DNA from: Fragilaria crotonensis
Taxonomy: Eukaryota > Bacillariophyta > Fragilariophyceae > Fragilariales > Fragilariaceae
DNA length: 25,881 nucleotides
NCBI GenBank assembly: GCA_022925895.1
Contig: JAKSYS010000781.1
Coordinates: forward strand, 1-25,881
Direction: 5' to 3'
The notes under the pieces are model-generated. The model was not told where the DNA came from, searched no databases, and saw only the letters and a program-made list of their open reading frames with translations. This document shows, one piece after another, positions 10,505 to 21,467 of the stretch (its first letter is position 1; every line of letters starts with the position of its first letter). The translations under genes were made by a program, and so were the position numbers.

Positions 10505-12632
10505 ATGACGAACTCGCTGAGCACCGTGCCACCCCTTCAGGGTGTGGCACTGGATTACAAGTCCTCCCTTGACAGTTTGATGTCATTTTTCCACGGAGTT
10601 GATTATGGGAAGGAACGCCAGTACACAAAGGGTGAATTGCGAGCTCTGACACCTGATGATGTAGTTGCTTGGATGAATGTGAAAACCTTCGATGACCCTG
10701 ACCCTCCTTTAGATGCAAACCCAACAGAGTGCCGTAGTAGTTCCCTTGAGTTTTGGAAGAAGGCCCTTTCATTCTTTATGCCTGATCGTTTGACTGCATG
10801 GGTGTCGGGCCGTAACGAAGGGAATCCTACACGATCGATTGAAGTGAACAGTCTTATCAGGCGTGTGAAGAAAAAGGAGGTCCGGAAGCAGGGTAAGGCT
10901 TCAAAGGTCAAACGTCCACTAACACGAGAAGAGTTTCAGAAGATGCAGCATATATTTCAGAGCAACGATAGCTTTCTATGGAAGTATGGTTTGAGCTGTC
11001 TAACAAAATTTCAGTTTCACATGATTGGCCGCATCGACGATACGACACAGGTGTTGATTGAAAATATCCAGGTTCACGATTTTTATCCCAATGCTTTGAA
11101 GACTCGTATGAATTGGTCGAAAAATGTATCCGAGGAACGAGATGCTCCGTGGCAGATTGTGTTGGGTGCAATGGATACGACATATTGTGTACTCACTTGT
11201 CTCTCTTTGTGGTTGGAGTTACATGCTCGATCGAATCCAAATGCTTTGCTTTCCCCCTATGTGTTTGCTTTTACTAACGACAACACTGTACCTGCTGGAG
11301 GTAAGAAATCAAAAGAGATTGCAGGCACTGCTTTTACTAAAATATTCAGAATGGACGAATTCGCTGGTGGTGTTGTCGACGATAAATTGGGAAGTCATTC
11401 AATTCGTAAGTTCGCGTCAACGCATGTGCGACGGTCTGGAATTAACAAGGATGATAAGGACATTCGCGGGCGCTGGAAGTTGGCAAAGCGGGTTTCAGAT
11501 GTTTACGATGATGTCGAATTGCCCTTTCCTGACGCGAAGGTTGCTGATAAGTTGTGTATTGGCGGTCCGTGCTATTACCTATTCCCTGATGAGTTGTTGG
11601 CGACGACTACTGGTGTTGGTGCTGGCGCTGGAGACGCCGGGTTGACACCTGTGCTTAAGACTTTCATCCTCAGCAACGTCGTTCCAAATATTCGAAAGGT
11701 GTTGTCAGAGGATGCGTCGCTTGTGCTTGGTAAGGCAATGCTTTGGATGATTTACTCACCTTATGATGCGGCAAACGAGATCGTTCCAACGGTCATTAAG
11801 GATCAGATTCGACTTGAGTGGAATGAAATCGTATCGGCTTTGCATCCTGGAATCGATTGCAACAGTCCTTTTACAATCCTATAAAGAGAGTGCCAGTGGT
11901 GATTACGGGCGACGAGGGTTGTGTGAATATTGATATCATTCCTTCTCTTGATGAAAATGGAAGTGTTGTGGATGGAATGGGAGGAGTCGTTGGTATTGCA
12001 AACGGTGGCACTGGCGGAAGAGGGTAGGAGGTATGGCATCAACAGCTGGCGGATTAGCAGCGCAGTTGTTGGCGGTTCAGTCATTGGCGAGTCAGATTCG
12101 TCGCGAGATTCAAGAGTTGCGATCAAACCAAATGGCTGATAGGGTCGAAACGCGCAAAGGCTTTACTATGGTGAATACAAACATCAGGAGGATCGCGTTG
12201 CAACCAGGTTTACGGGGTCCCGTGGGTACAGTGGCACAGGGAGGGACGAGGGCGACGGGCGGCAATGATGACGACATGGCTGTCGATGCGGTCGCCACAC
12301 TCAATGGAGTGGGCGCAGCTCCAGCAGTTCTGAGCCCAACTCCTCGCAATTTGTTCGAACTGTGGCAGGAGTACCAAGTCGGAATTGGAGGGAGGAAGGC
12401 AGCTCGGTTGTTTACTAGCAGGGAAAGGGGTGGAAAGAGCAAGTACAAGTACCACCGCCGACTCGTGATTTGGCGGATTATTTCGGGTTTAGTGCGTGGT
12501 GGAATGACTGCAGATGCAGCAATTGATAGCATTTATGCTATCTATGGACACCAGACAAGTGTCACAATAATCATCAACAGAATCAGAAAGCAAAAGAACG
12601 ATGGGACCCTGAATCCCAATCTCAGAATTTAG
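10505..12632 (+). mobile_element. Crypton-type DNA transposon: tyrosine recombinase with GCR1_C-like domain
   Basis: The recombinase frame runs from 10505 (MTNSLSTV) to 11884. It carries the full tyrosine-recombinase set in order: Arg in MIGRIDD (codon 11030), HSIR with His at 11396, Trp in RGRWK, and nucleophile Tyr in SDVYDD (codon 11504). These are arranged as in Crypton recombinases. After TAA at 11882, the next frame continues NPIKRVPVVITGDEGCVNID, and after TAG at 12025 a third frame (ATG 12033) runs to 12632. Restoring one T in the T-run 11869-11872 and one G in the GGG at 12022-12024 would join all three into one protein of about 709 residues. The last part (LFELWQEYQVGIGGRKAARL, then basic and helical) resembles the GCR1_C DNA-binding domain found in Cryptons. 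The start is uncertain: an ATG at 10486 in another frame opens MVSYADDDELAEH. Cryptons move as DNA circles without terminal inverted repeats. Confidence 0.82.
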
Positions 12633-13150
12633 TTTTAAATTTTTACATGTTGGAAGCGACATGACATGTGATCCGCATGCTGGATCTGTATACACATGTC
12701 TGTACTTGTCGAACATCATACTAGCGAAAAACATGACAGTAAACAACTCAGCGTATTCTAGCAAGCGTATCTCGTGTTAATTACATGTACAGCACTCATT
12801 ACCGCCTCCCTACGTGGTGGTATAAAGTATTGCATTAAAAACCCATACTTTCACAGTACTATGATCCCCTTATCATGACTCAGCCTGCACTTTTATCGGA
12901 TTAGGAGTGGACAGGCATCCCTGCCTCGCAGTATTACTGGATGCTAGAGAGTACACGTCTGCATGCAAAGCCTATGCGCGAAGGAAATGAAGCGCACCTC
13001 GTACTACGAGTCCTAAGTACTAACAAGTAGGTATGGGGTATGGGGTATAATCTAAGGAAAATATCGACCTATGGGCGCTCACAATTGTAGAGTCGGCGAG
13101 CATGTGGAGCAATTAGCTTGAGTTCAGCATCTCACCTATCAAACGATGCC
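12633..13150. other. Intergenic region between Crypton and cyclase 3' ends
   Basis: No gene is seen. A nested inverted repeat lies at 12663-12700. A moderate number of GTAC tetramers (about six between 12780 and 13025) and a heptamer repeat GTATGGG (two copies plus partial, 13031-13050) follow. The right end of the Crypton should lie in this gap, but I cannot fix its boundary. Confidence 0.5.
12663..12700. repeat. Nested inverted repeat just after the Crypton ORF
   Basis: GACATGTG (12663-12670) pairs perfectly with CACATGTC (12693-12700), and inside it ATCC pairs with GGAT around GCATGCT. It begins 30 bases after the Crypton stop. It could be part of the element's right end or an RNA 3' structure; the sequence alone does not decide. 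Confidence 0.65.
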
Positions 13151-16100
13151 TTAGCACTCAAATGAGCCGCATCGGTGTGGAGAACCCAGATCGAGCCCGC
13201 CTTCATCGAGTACTCTCCGATCCTGTGCCATGTTTTCCAGATCAGTCAAGATGGGAAGGACGCGACGCAGACTGGCGTTGGCCTTCGCTAGTCTGCAATA
13301 TTCAACTCCATCCCGACTCAACCGAAGTCCATTCTTCATGAGCATTTCCTGGTCATTTGTAGCTATGCCGGGGCGTTTGGCAAGCAAAAGGCAGATCTCG
13401 GCACCGATGCTGTCAGCCAGACGCCCAAATGGCAAAAAGGCGTTGTTCAATGTTTCTCCCAGACGTAAATTCTGTTCACACAATGCCCATTCAAGGTATT
13501 CTTGCAGGTTTGCAACATCAGCATCTTGGTTCTCGTCGAGATCCAGAAGCATAAGTATTGGATTGAATAATTTAAGACTGAACGTGGTCGCCCCTTCCCC
13601 AAAATATAGGTCAAACGCGTCAATGACGTACTTCATGAAGACTTGCTTAGCTTTCAAGGCCATTCCATTGTCTTTCAGTACCCAGAGTAAAGGGTATAAG
13701 ATGACGCATGAATTGTGAACATTCGATGGTTCCATGAGCGGCATTATTTCCGAAACAACAGAATCACACGTTCGAAGCGCCTCCTCTGTCCTGCCAACTT
13801 CAACCAACCAAATTGCGCTCAGGCTGAGGCATTGTGCAGCTCTGTCACTTCCATATTCACGACAGATTCCACTCGAATGGCAATCAGGGTGATAGATCTC
13901 TTTGAGGTGATCATGGGTTGAAAGAGCGCTCTCGAAATCGCATTGCCGAGCGAACATATCTGATTGCATAGCCAAGGCCCGAGCATAATGAATGGGATCT
14001 CCATGCAATCGAGTCTCGTCAACAAATTTGGCAACTAAGCCTTGCTCATAGGAACATGTCTCGTCCTGTTTGATCGCCCCCAACTTGATCAACAGGAACA
14101 ACCCGCTGAATATCGGAAAGACAATTGAACGATCTGTGATATTTCGGCCGCTCTTTGATGCTCCCAGCAACTGTTCCACGAGAACATGATGTCAGATGGA
14201 GTGAGTCTTAAATAAGGCATTCCAAACACGGTTGACTTACTCCCAAAGCATCCTGGTAAACCTTGGCGGCATCGTTCACCAGGTGCAGATTAAGGTATGC
14301 TTTGCCCAAAGCGACACAAATCTTAACACATGCCACAAGCTGGTCACTTGAGATAACGTTGAGAACTTCAGGAGAGAATCCGCCCGCTGCATCCTTTGAA
14401 TCGACTGCTCTGGCCCACATACCAAGGGCTTGGTACAGCCCAACATTCTGCTTGTGCAATCCCAGGTCCTCAAACATCTTGCCGGTTTCAAGAGCAATTC
14501 TTGAAGTCTCGAGGAAGTCTCCACTTGCCTTCCAATGGCCAAATAGGAGCAATCGGGATGTAAAATCCTTGGTGTTGTTGAGATCAGTGCCTTCTAAAGT
14601 GAGAGCTATTGCTCTGTGTAACTCGGACTTCCGTCTGTCGAGCATTAGGCCTAAGATCGATGACCGCCACATATCGTGCGAGAAGCAACATGTTAGTTCG
14701 TCAGGTATGGGATCGGATTGCTGCTGCAGGTTTGATTCGACCAAACCTGAGTATGAGGCAGGGGGTGGTCAATAGTCTCGCCCCGTTCCACTCAACGCAA
14801 AGAATTCCTTTTTCGCTGCCGAGGATAGTGCCCGCAGAGCACCATTCTCAATGCATCGGCATTTGCCGACGCTTTGCCTGCCGTTGTCCCTAAAAGTGTA
14901 AACATGACTGCCATGAGTTCTGAAAACTCGAATGAAGATCCCATCACGGCTGCTAAATTCAGCACCTTTCGGGCTATACCGCGAAAGCGATCAATCTCTT
15001 GCAGAATCATTTGATTGAGAGGCGTTGCAGACGTTGTCTAACAGTCAATTTGTTAGTTGACCGTGAGCATATGAGGTCAAAATGATTGACGTCGATCACA
15101 AGGAACACGTACCTCTGCAATCGCACCAAATTCTTTCATATCATTAACTACACCTCCGGCCACAGCAGATGAATAGTTTCGTTTTAGATGCTCAAGCAAG
15201 ACCGACGCCATTTGGGGTATACCTCCTGTCTGGGCCAAGGTGGACTTCAACAGCTGTTCGCTGACATCTTCGTTTGGAAGCCCCAGTGTTCTCGCTATCA
15301 ACTTTCTCATTTCTGGTTCGTTAAGCGGGTTCAAGACGACAGGCAGATACCTTCCGGTGAAGACATAATCATTGTTCAATCGGTCCCAGAACCCATTATC
15401 CATAGCCAATTTGTACTCCGAGAGAGGGCGGGACGCACAAACGATCATAAGATTTAAGCCACTCTCGAACAACTTTTGGACAACTTCGAACGACATATCA
15501 TCTGCGAATTGAACGTCGTCGAGAGCAATAATAGAGAGGTCAGCATTCCTTGTGCAGCGCAGAATAACGTCAGCCATTTGCGTTGCGAGTGAAGCTTTCT
15601 TTTGATGTTCCAGCTTGTCACTCCCGCCAATCATGCGCAGGTTCAACTTCAGCAGATGCTGACCCACAAGCTGAGCGAACTCGGGTGAGGCACCAATCTC
15701 GTTGCACAGGGCAGAGACTCGATCTCCAACTCTTGACGTGCTCATCATCGATATAGAAACTCCACAACTGGAGACCCACGAATTGATTGATCCTGCATTC
15801 GACATGACAGACGATTCATCCATCTGATATCCTTCACTTTCCTTTATAGCATCCATCAAAATCGAGCTAATAGCACCGAACGGAGTCCTCGCGTCGCTGT
15901 CCCTAATCACGCACTTCGCAACGAAAACACGCTTCCTTTTCGTGCGAAGGGTCCTCTGGATTTCGTCGATCATTTGTAGAACGAAAGTACTTTTGCCTAG
16001 GCCAGCGACACCTGAGACCAGGACAAGCCTAGCAGGCGTTTTTACAGACGACGTAGCAATCTGATACCCCAGTTTTGTCAACATTCCCAGCTCGCGGGTT

Positions 16101-18093
16101 CGACCAACAAAGTTAATAGTCTTTCGACCCCAACGTCTCTGCAAAGATGAGATTGGCTCAAAGATTGCGACCGGCATCGAATATCCTTTGGCTTGGACAG
16201 GACAAAGGGCGTTGAATCCGTACGATCTATCGGCTAATTGGCGGATTGCATCATCAACCAGTAACCCAGGGTTCGATGGCAATGCCATCAAACGAGCCGC
16301 CAAATTGACTGAAGGACCCAATATCGCATATTCGTGTCGCATGATTCCACCAACAACTCCACAATACGCGTTGCCCATCGTGGCACCGATTCGACTTTTG
16401 ACATCAAATTCTGAAAGGAGGCAGTTCTGAATGGTTGTTGCTGTTGGAAGCACTCGCTCCGTCACCATGTTTTGGAAATTCGAACCCCTTAATCCAAAAG
16501 TTGCAATCAGCACTAACCCTTTGTCGTCCACAACGAATTGTCTCAAATGGCCACCGAAGCGCGCTAACTCCTCGTTGCAAGATTCATAATTGAATTGAGA
16601 AGATCAAACAGCGGTGAATCGTTTTCGTCATCTCCAGGTATCGATACTGATATAAGTGGTGCAATAAACATAACAAACACATTCCTGAGCTCTGCTTCTT
16701 CAACCTGGCGTGTTTGAACAAGCGTGGTGTTCCCAGCAACATCTGGATATGACGCATTGCCATCACCGGCATCGTTTGCAGCCACGACCGGGTGCACATA
16801 CAGGGATAACAGCGTTCGGTAATGAATCAACGCCGCGGTGTCCCATCCACTCAAAAACCTTTCCACTCTCAATGCCAATGGATCACTCACGGCAGGGGAA
16901 AACGGTGCTGTCAACGTAAACATTGTCATAGACTGGTTCGCAATGACCGCAGGAGTGCGCTGTTTAGAAGAAGAAAGTGAATCAGATAGCACGCACGTTC
17001 GCGACAATATTTCAATCGAAGCGGGACAAGCAGCAACCTCCCCAATCTCGGCGAATGTCGCTGCGAGCGCAATCGCATCAACTGATGAGCCCAGAAATAT
17101 ATTTTGCCTTCGAAAAGTGTCATCCCCCACGTGCACTGATACAAGTGTGCCGAAGCTTATTCCACAGTGTACATTCAACATGTGTCCCTTTCCCCTTTCG
17201 TTATGCTTGGCTGTGTCACTGACACATATTGGATATTCACTGTATTTGGATACAATAGCCGCACCGCATAACGCAGCTGCAGTGACACATTCATCGCAGC
17301 TCATCAGAGCCCTCAACTCTAGTGATCGGCACGCAGCGTATGGTTTGCTTGTGGACACTCTCCACGTTGCAAGCAACGAATCCCCAGCAAATTGCAAGAT
17401 GTCCCCTGAATGATTCGTGACTTCATTCACTATCAATTCAAAATATTCGTTGATGGCCCTACTGAGCGCTTCCGGGCCCAACACGGTAGAGAGACGAGTA
17501 AATCCTGAGATATCAACAAGTAAGAGAGATGCATCAGTTCTGGATGCGTGAGGCATCCCTTGAAAATCTGACAATCTGAACGACACAATCGAAGCCATCG
17601 ACCCTCGGCGAACCATTTTGCGCCGAGGAATCGCACTGGTGTCAAAAATCACCTCGTGGTTCTCCAAATTAGCAGAGGCAGGTAACTCGTCCACTTCAGG
17701 CTCGGTTGCAAGAGATTCGTGAAGCGCCATTCGTTCCATGCCACTATTCTGTGTCAGATCAGTCTCTGAGTCGTCGAATTCACGAGAAAGCTCAGAAAGC
17801 GTATCCTCGGTTGTGACGCTGTCATGGTCCTGATCATCCTGATTATCCTGAAGATCTGATTCATCAGTCGTACAGTCGTTTAGAGCGTGGTGAATCGATC
17901 CTTCGCCGTCGCCGTGGCAATGTGTCATGGTAATTGCCCATGCCTTGGTCTCCTCGCTTAGGCGCGTTAGAACCGACATTGGAACATGGGTGGCAAGATA
18001 TTGAATAGACTGAACCGTGCGGGATCGAACTCGTTCAGGGTTTGAATCCACCACTCGAGAGCTGGAGGATTTCAACGATTCATCGTTATCCAT
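13151..18093 (-). CDS. Soluble adenylyl cyclase (ADCY10-like), with ATPase and TPR-like regions
   Basis: Exons from 5' to 3' are 18093-15113, 15037-14241 and 14170-13151, with introns of 75 and 70 nt. Total length is about 1,600 residues, close to the roughly 1,610 of human ADCY10. After an acidic leader, the first cyclase domain shows both metal-binding aspartates (LLLVDISGFTRLS and GDILQFAGDSLLATW). The second has FVVDDKGLVLIATFG and the catalytic Asn/Arg pair in ILGPSVNLAARLM. Then come a P-loop (LVSGVAGLGKSTFV), a Walker B-like IIALDDVQFAD, and a long helical C-terminal half with FSHDMWR typical of this family. The enzyme makes cAMP from ATP; relatives are activated by bicarbonate. No membrane segment is seen. 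There are frame breaks at about 16588-16590 (one T short) and about 14850 (one base short), and an in-frame TGA at 14769-14771 that a 45-nt intron (14747-14791) could remove. Joining these gives a continuous family-like protein. Confidence 0.88.
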
Positions 18094-18989
18094 CTTGTTC
18101 TTGTGTGTTTTTCGGCGTCCCGACAGGAAGTCCTCGGTCCTGGATCCTCTTCTGGGAGAGGATTAAGGACGAGGTACGAATACCTTCCGACACAGCAAGT
18201 GCTTTTATGCGTTCAATTTGCTGCGTAAACAAGGTGGGTGTGACCGCCAATTTTCGGGCGAATCTGAAAAGGACAACAAAAAGTTCCGATTACGGTTTCT
18301 CAGTGTAGTAGAGTAGTAGAGACCTACTCCAAGGCATACGTGCTGAAACCTCGGACATCAGGAAACGCACCTCGGTGTGCTAAAATTATCATTTATCAAA
18401 AAGACACATAATCTCTTCTGCAAAGAGACACAGCTCCGTTACTTCTTCGAGTAGACTGTACTACTACTTAGATATTGGCAAAACCGTCCTTTACAACGAG
18501 ACATTCAATGACTTAGTCGTCATTTACCGTATATTCCCGACAAGTATTGGTAGACCTACGTGGTACATCCTCGTCGTTGTTTGGGATTATCCGATTATCC
18601 ATATCATGCGTTTGTACAAGACTGAACATTCCCGAACTTGGAGGTCCGGGAATTCTTGTTCACCATGAAATAATAAAATTGTGCAGAATGTACTGAGACA
18701 TAAGTCAAAGTTCCGGAACCCCCCTGGAGTCGGAGTGTAGACAGTAGACAGTGTTGATGATCGAAGTGTAACTCGAAAATCACTGCATGTGATGCACACG
18801 TTCTCAAGTTGTTGGATTCACTGTTTCATATGATGGTGAGCTCAGTACTACTCCGAGTACTCTAGCTAGCACTGTAGTTCTGTAGTACCTGTCCTAAAAA
18901 TTTGAATTTAAACACGCTGTGTGTATAATATTGCACTATTTTTCCTACAGTCACTTAATTTGTGCTAGGAATACAACTGCGGCCTAGAG

Positions 18990-19480
18990 TAGCTAGTCAA
19001 AAAAAAGAGTTGACCCTCATGGTCAATAGCAACATCTTGACACTCATGAAAGCAGACTCTTACCTCATCAGATAACACAAATTGATCATCATGGAGTGCA
19101 GCAGTAGTGCAAGCTAGATGTTCCAGCAAACAGCTCCCATTGTTGATTTGGGAAAGCTAAAAAAGTGGTCTTGGTCCAGGCCAGAACTGTGGTGCAATTC
19201 TCTACTGCCACCCTGAATGCCACCTCTTTTGCTCTCTACACGAAGATGTGGAAGAATTAGCTAAGCAGCCACCATTTTTGCGACACCTTGGCATCTGTGG
19301 GTGCATGCTCCATGGCCAACATTGGATGGATCCCAATCATCAGCCATTGCTTTAGCAATGAAATGAGCATCATGTATGCCACTTTTGACCTCAATTGGAT
19401 TTGCATATTATGAGCTGGTGTGGATGATGCGATGTCATGGTCAACAATCAACAATGTATCACCTAAAGGTTTTGTCTCTT
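18990..19480 (-). pseudogene. Decayed coding-like patch, origin uncertain
   Basis: Read on the minus strand, this AT/CA-rich stretch gives protein-like segments in alternating frames: GIHDAHFIAKAMADDWDPSN near 19330-19400, TTVLAWTKTTFLAFPNQQWE near 19140-19200, and LLEHLACTTAALHDDQFVLS near 19070-19130. Stops separate them and no start or known motif is visible. Composition resembles the patch at 9290-9816. An old transposable element is the likeliest source, but I could not identify the family. Confidence 0.3.
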
Positions 19481-19579
19481 TACTGTCGGACCTACTGCTT
19501 GTACCTACCCCTATGCATACCCCCGCTACGATATACGACTGGACTGGGCTCCGAGCTCCGAGCTCTCTGACTATAAGAT

Positions 19580-19700
19580 TGCGTACTGGAGTACCAGGTA
19601 CAAGTATGTCGTACCTGGTACAGTACTACCTAATACACCTAATGGAAATACCGGTACTGCTAGCTACTGTACCGGTAGAGTCAGTACTCGACCAGTACAC
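19580..19700. repeat. GTAC-rich patch with perfect inverted repeats
   Basis: Ten GTAC tetramers fall in about 120 bases. GTACCAGGTAC (19591-19601) is repeated inverted as GTACCTGGTAC (19611-19621) around a 9-nt loop. TACCGGTAC (19649-19657) is repeated inverted as GTACCGGTA (19669-19677) around an 11-nt spacer. The patch ends about 70 bases before the cyclophilin ATG, so it overlaps the likely promoter. Regulatory binding sites or DNA cruciform potential are possible. Confidence 0.8.
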
Positions 19701-19766
19701 CGAGGAAAAGCTTTTTCACCATGATGGCATACATGTAATGCTTCATTAGCAAGGTGCTTGATAACA

Positions 19767-20463
19767 ATGAACGACGTTGACGTGGTGGTCGGTCCAGATC
19801 CTGAAGTGATGGAAGCTATCAATAAAGGCAATGCGGTTGTTTTCCTTGATATCAGCCTGGGGGAAGGTGATACTGCGGCGCCTTTGGGACGAATCAAGTT
19901 GGAACTCTTTGCTCAAGATGTAAGTTGAAAGCAGGAAACAGACAGGAATCGGCGTCTACTGTTTGAATGATATTGACCTCACACACGCGATGCTTTGCTT
20001 CCTTCGTCTTTTCTCCTTCTTGTCCGCCTAGTGCCCCAAAACGTGCGAGAACTTTCGTCAGCTCTGTACAGGTGAATTTCTGGTGAATGAACAACCGACG
20101 GGGTACAAAGGGGCCACATTTCATCGAGTCATTAAGGACTTTATGATTCAGGGTGGTGACTTTGTCAAGGGCGATGGCACTGGCCAAAACAGCATCTACG
20201 GAACATCGTTTCCTGATGAAAACTTTCTTCACCGTCACGATCAACCTGGAATGTTGAGCATGGCGAACTCGGGAAAGGATACAAACGCTTGCCAGTTCTT
20301 TATTACATTGGCCAAAGCGGACTGGTTGGATGGGGTGCATGTAGTCTTTGGGCGCGTTTTGGATGCCGAGTCTATGCTCACTGTCCGCAAGTGTGAGGCA
20401 GTGCCAGTGTCAAATCAAAAACCGAGAATACCATTGAGGATAACAGAATGTGGAGAACTGTAG
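19767..20463 (+). CDS. PPIH: Cyclophilin, PPIH-like peptidyl-prolyl isomerase
   Basis: Two exons, 19767-19919 and 20032-20463, joined in phase 0 across a 112-nt GTAAGT...CCTAG intron, encode 194 residues. The protein is a single cyclophilin domain with a short N-terminal extension. Active-site residues are all present: Arg and Phe in [15 protein letters not shown], Gln/Phe in NACQFFIT, and Trp/His in [26 protein letters not shown], the CQFFIT cysteine and the C-terminal [13 protein letters not shown] fit PPIH, the cyclophilin of the U4/U6 snRNP, better than cytosolic cyclophilin A. It should isomerise X-Pro bonds in the spliceosome, in the nucleus; there is no signal peptide. No frame break is seen. 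The assignment to PPIH rather than another small cyclophilin rests on memory of family motifs. Confidence 0.9.
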
Positions 20464-20598
20464 CTTATCACACTTTCTTGGATGGAGTATGTTTGGTATA
20501 CTGTAGTGGTAATTCCGATCGAACGAACTTCTAAACATCGAACTATGCAATACTATGCAATCCTTTGCGCGCTAGTCAAGGCCTCTGCTGTTTCCCTA
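20464..20598. other. Short gap between convergent 3' ends
   Basis: These 135 bases separate the cyclophilin stop from the stop of the membrane protein gene on the other strand. There is no GTAC and no further gene; both 3' UTRs must lie or overlap here. Confidence 0.6.
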
Positions 20599-21241
20599 TT
20601 ACTTGGTCTTTTTCTTGATAAACATTTCCAAAGCCTCGTCTTCATCGTCATTATCCGCACCTTTTTTCTTCTTCTTCTTTTTCTCCCCATTCATTTGCCT
20701 GAGTTTCTTCTGCTCTATGGCCAAACGCTGTTCCAGCTTGGCTTTGGCCTTGCGCGCCTTGGCCGCTTCTGCCTCTTGCTTGGCCTTGGCTTCCTCCTCA
20801 GTGTCACCAGCCAAATCCTTGATAAAATCTTCATCCAAATTTTGCAACTTCTTGTTCTTGACTGGAATACAGAGAACAGGTGTCAGATGTGATGGATGTA
20901 TTGTCCCATTTGTCACGGGTCGCTCGTCCCGCTCACTTACGGGCCTTCATTTGAGACTTACCAAGAACACAAGCCCCACACCGACCAAGATTGGCCCTCC
21001 TATGTATAGGGAATGTAATTGAAGTACGCCTGCAGAGAGAAAGGCATGAAAAGGAGATGATCGAAGAAACAAATCAGCGGTGAGGAGAGAGTGTGGGTAT
21101 AAATGACGGCAACAATGACTGACCACAACATGTCGACTCTGATCTGTGTCTTAGTCTTACATAGGCTCCGCATACAGTGAGGAGGGGCAGAGAGAAGGCA
21201 AGGTTCTCGCTGGTTAGGAATACGTTGTTGGACTGCGTCAT
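20599..21241 (-). CDS. Small predicted membrane protein with lysine-rich coiled tail
   Basis: The likely exons are 21241-21161, 21029-20962 and 20861-20599; introns start GTAAGA and GTAAGT and end in CAG. The ATG at 21241 has a strong context (CCACCATGA). Exon 1 reads MTQSNNVFLTSENLAFSLPL then LTVCGAY; exon 2 reads AYFNYIPY then IGGPILVGVGLVFL; exon 3 begins KNKKLQNLDEDFIKD and continues as a long charged helix ending in KKKKKKK and an acidic stretch. The whole is about 137 residues: two hydrophobic segments and a cytosol-like charged coiled tail. Phases do not match as sequenced: one base seems missing near 21003 and one at the 20961 donor. An alternative reading uses a second GTAAGT donor further into exon 2 and loses the second hydrophobic segment. 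The family is unknown to me; the exon 3 part is the most certain. Confidence 0.6.
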
Positions 21242-21339
21242 GGTGGAGGTCAAGACCGACAATCGGCACCTTTGCTCGAGTTCAGCAAATAATCAAGTCC
21301 GCTGATACTTGGTGCCTGTTTTTCATCGTGGCTTGAATC

Positions 21340-21364
21340 GGGCTCTGGGCTCTGGGCTCTGGGC
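21340..21364. repeat. Heptamer tandem repeat (GGGCTCT)
   Basis: Three perfect copies of GGGCTCT at 21340-21360 are followed by a partial copy GGGC. It lies about 100 bases upstream of the membrane-protein start. Confidence 0.9.
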
Positions 21365-21467
21365 ACAAAGGTGTACTGGTGCACAGTGCAGACATTTACA
21401 GGTTCGCTTCTTCTCGTGGACAAAGAATCACGAGTCACGAGTGGGCGACGAGGAACGAGGACTGTTG

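Larger units (their letters stand above)
18094..19766. other. Intergenic region between divergent cyclase and cyclophilin genes
   Basis: Both flanking genes start from this region. It has GTAC and TAGTAG-rich stretches (about 18300-18560 and 18840-18890), a decayed coding-like patch (18990-19480) and a dense GTAC/inverted-repeat patch (19580-19700). The first 230 bases upstream of the cyclase probably contain its 5' UTR. I found no intact gene. Confidence 0.5.

Noticed and set aside
10505-12632. Recombinase as a phage, integron or viral integrase
   Set aside because: The adjacent GCR1_C-like domain, the eukaryotic setting and the spacing of the catalytic residues fit Cryptons better.
13151-18093. 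Three separate genes (cyclase half, ATPase, TPR protein)
   Set aside because: Introns with correct phase and one-base repairs join them into one protein with the length and domain order of ADCY10.
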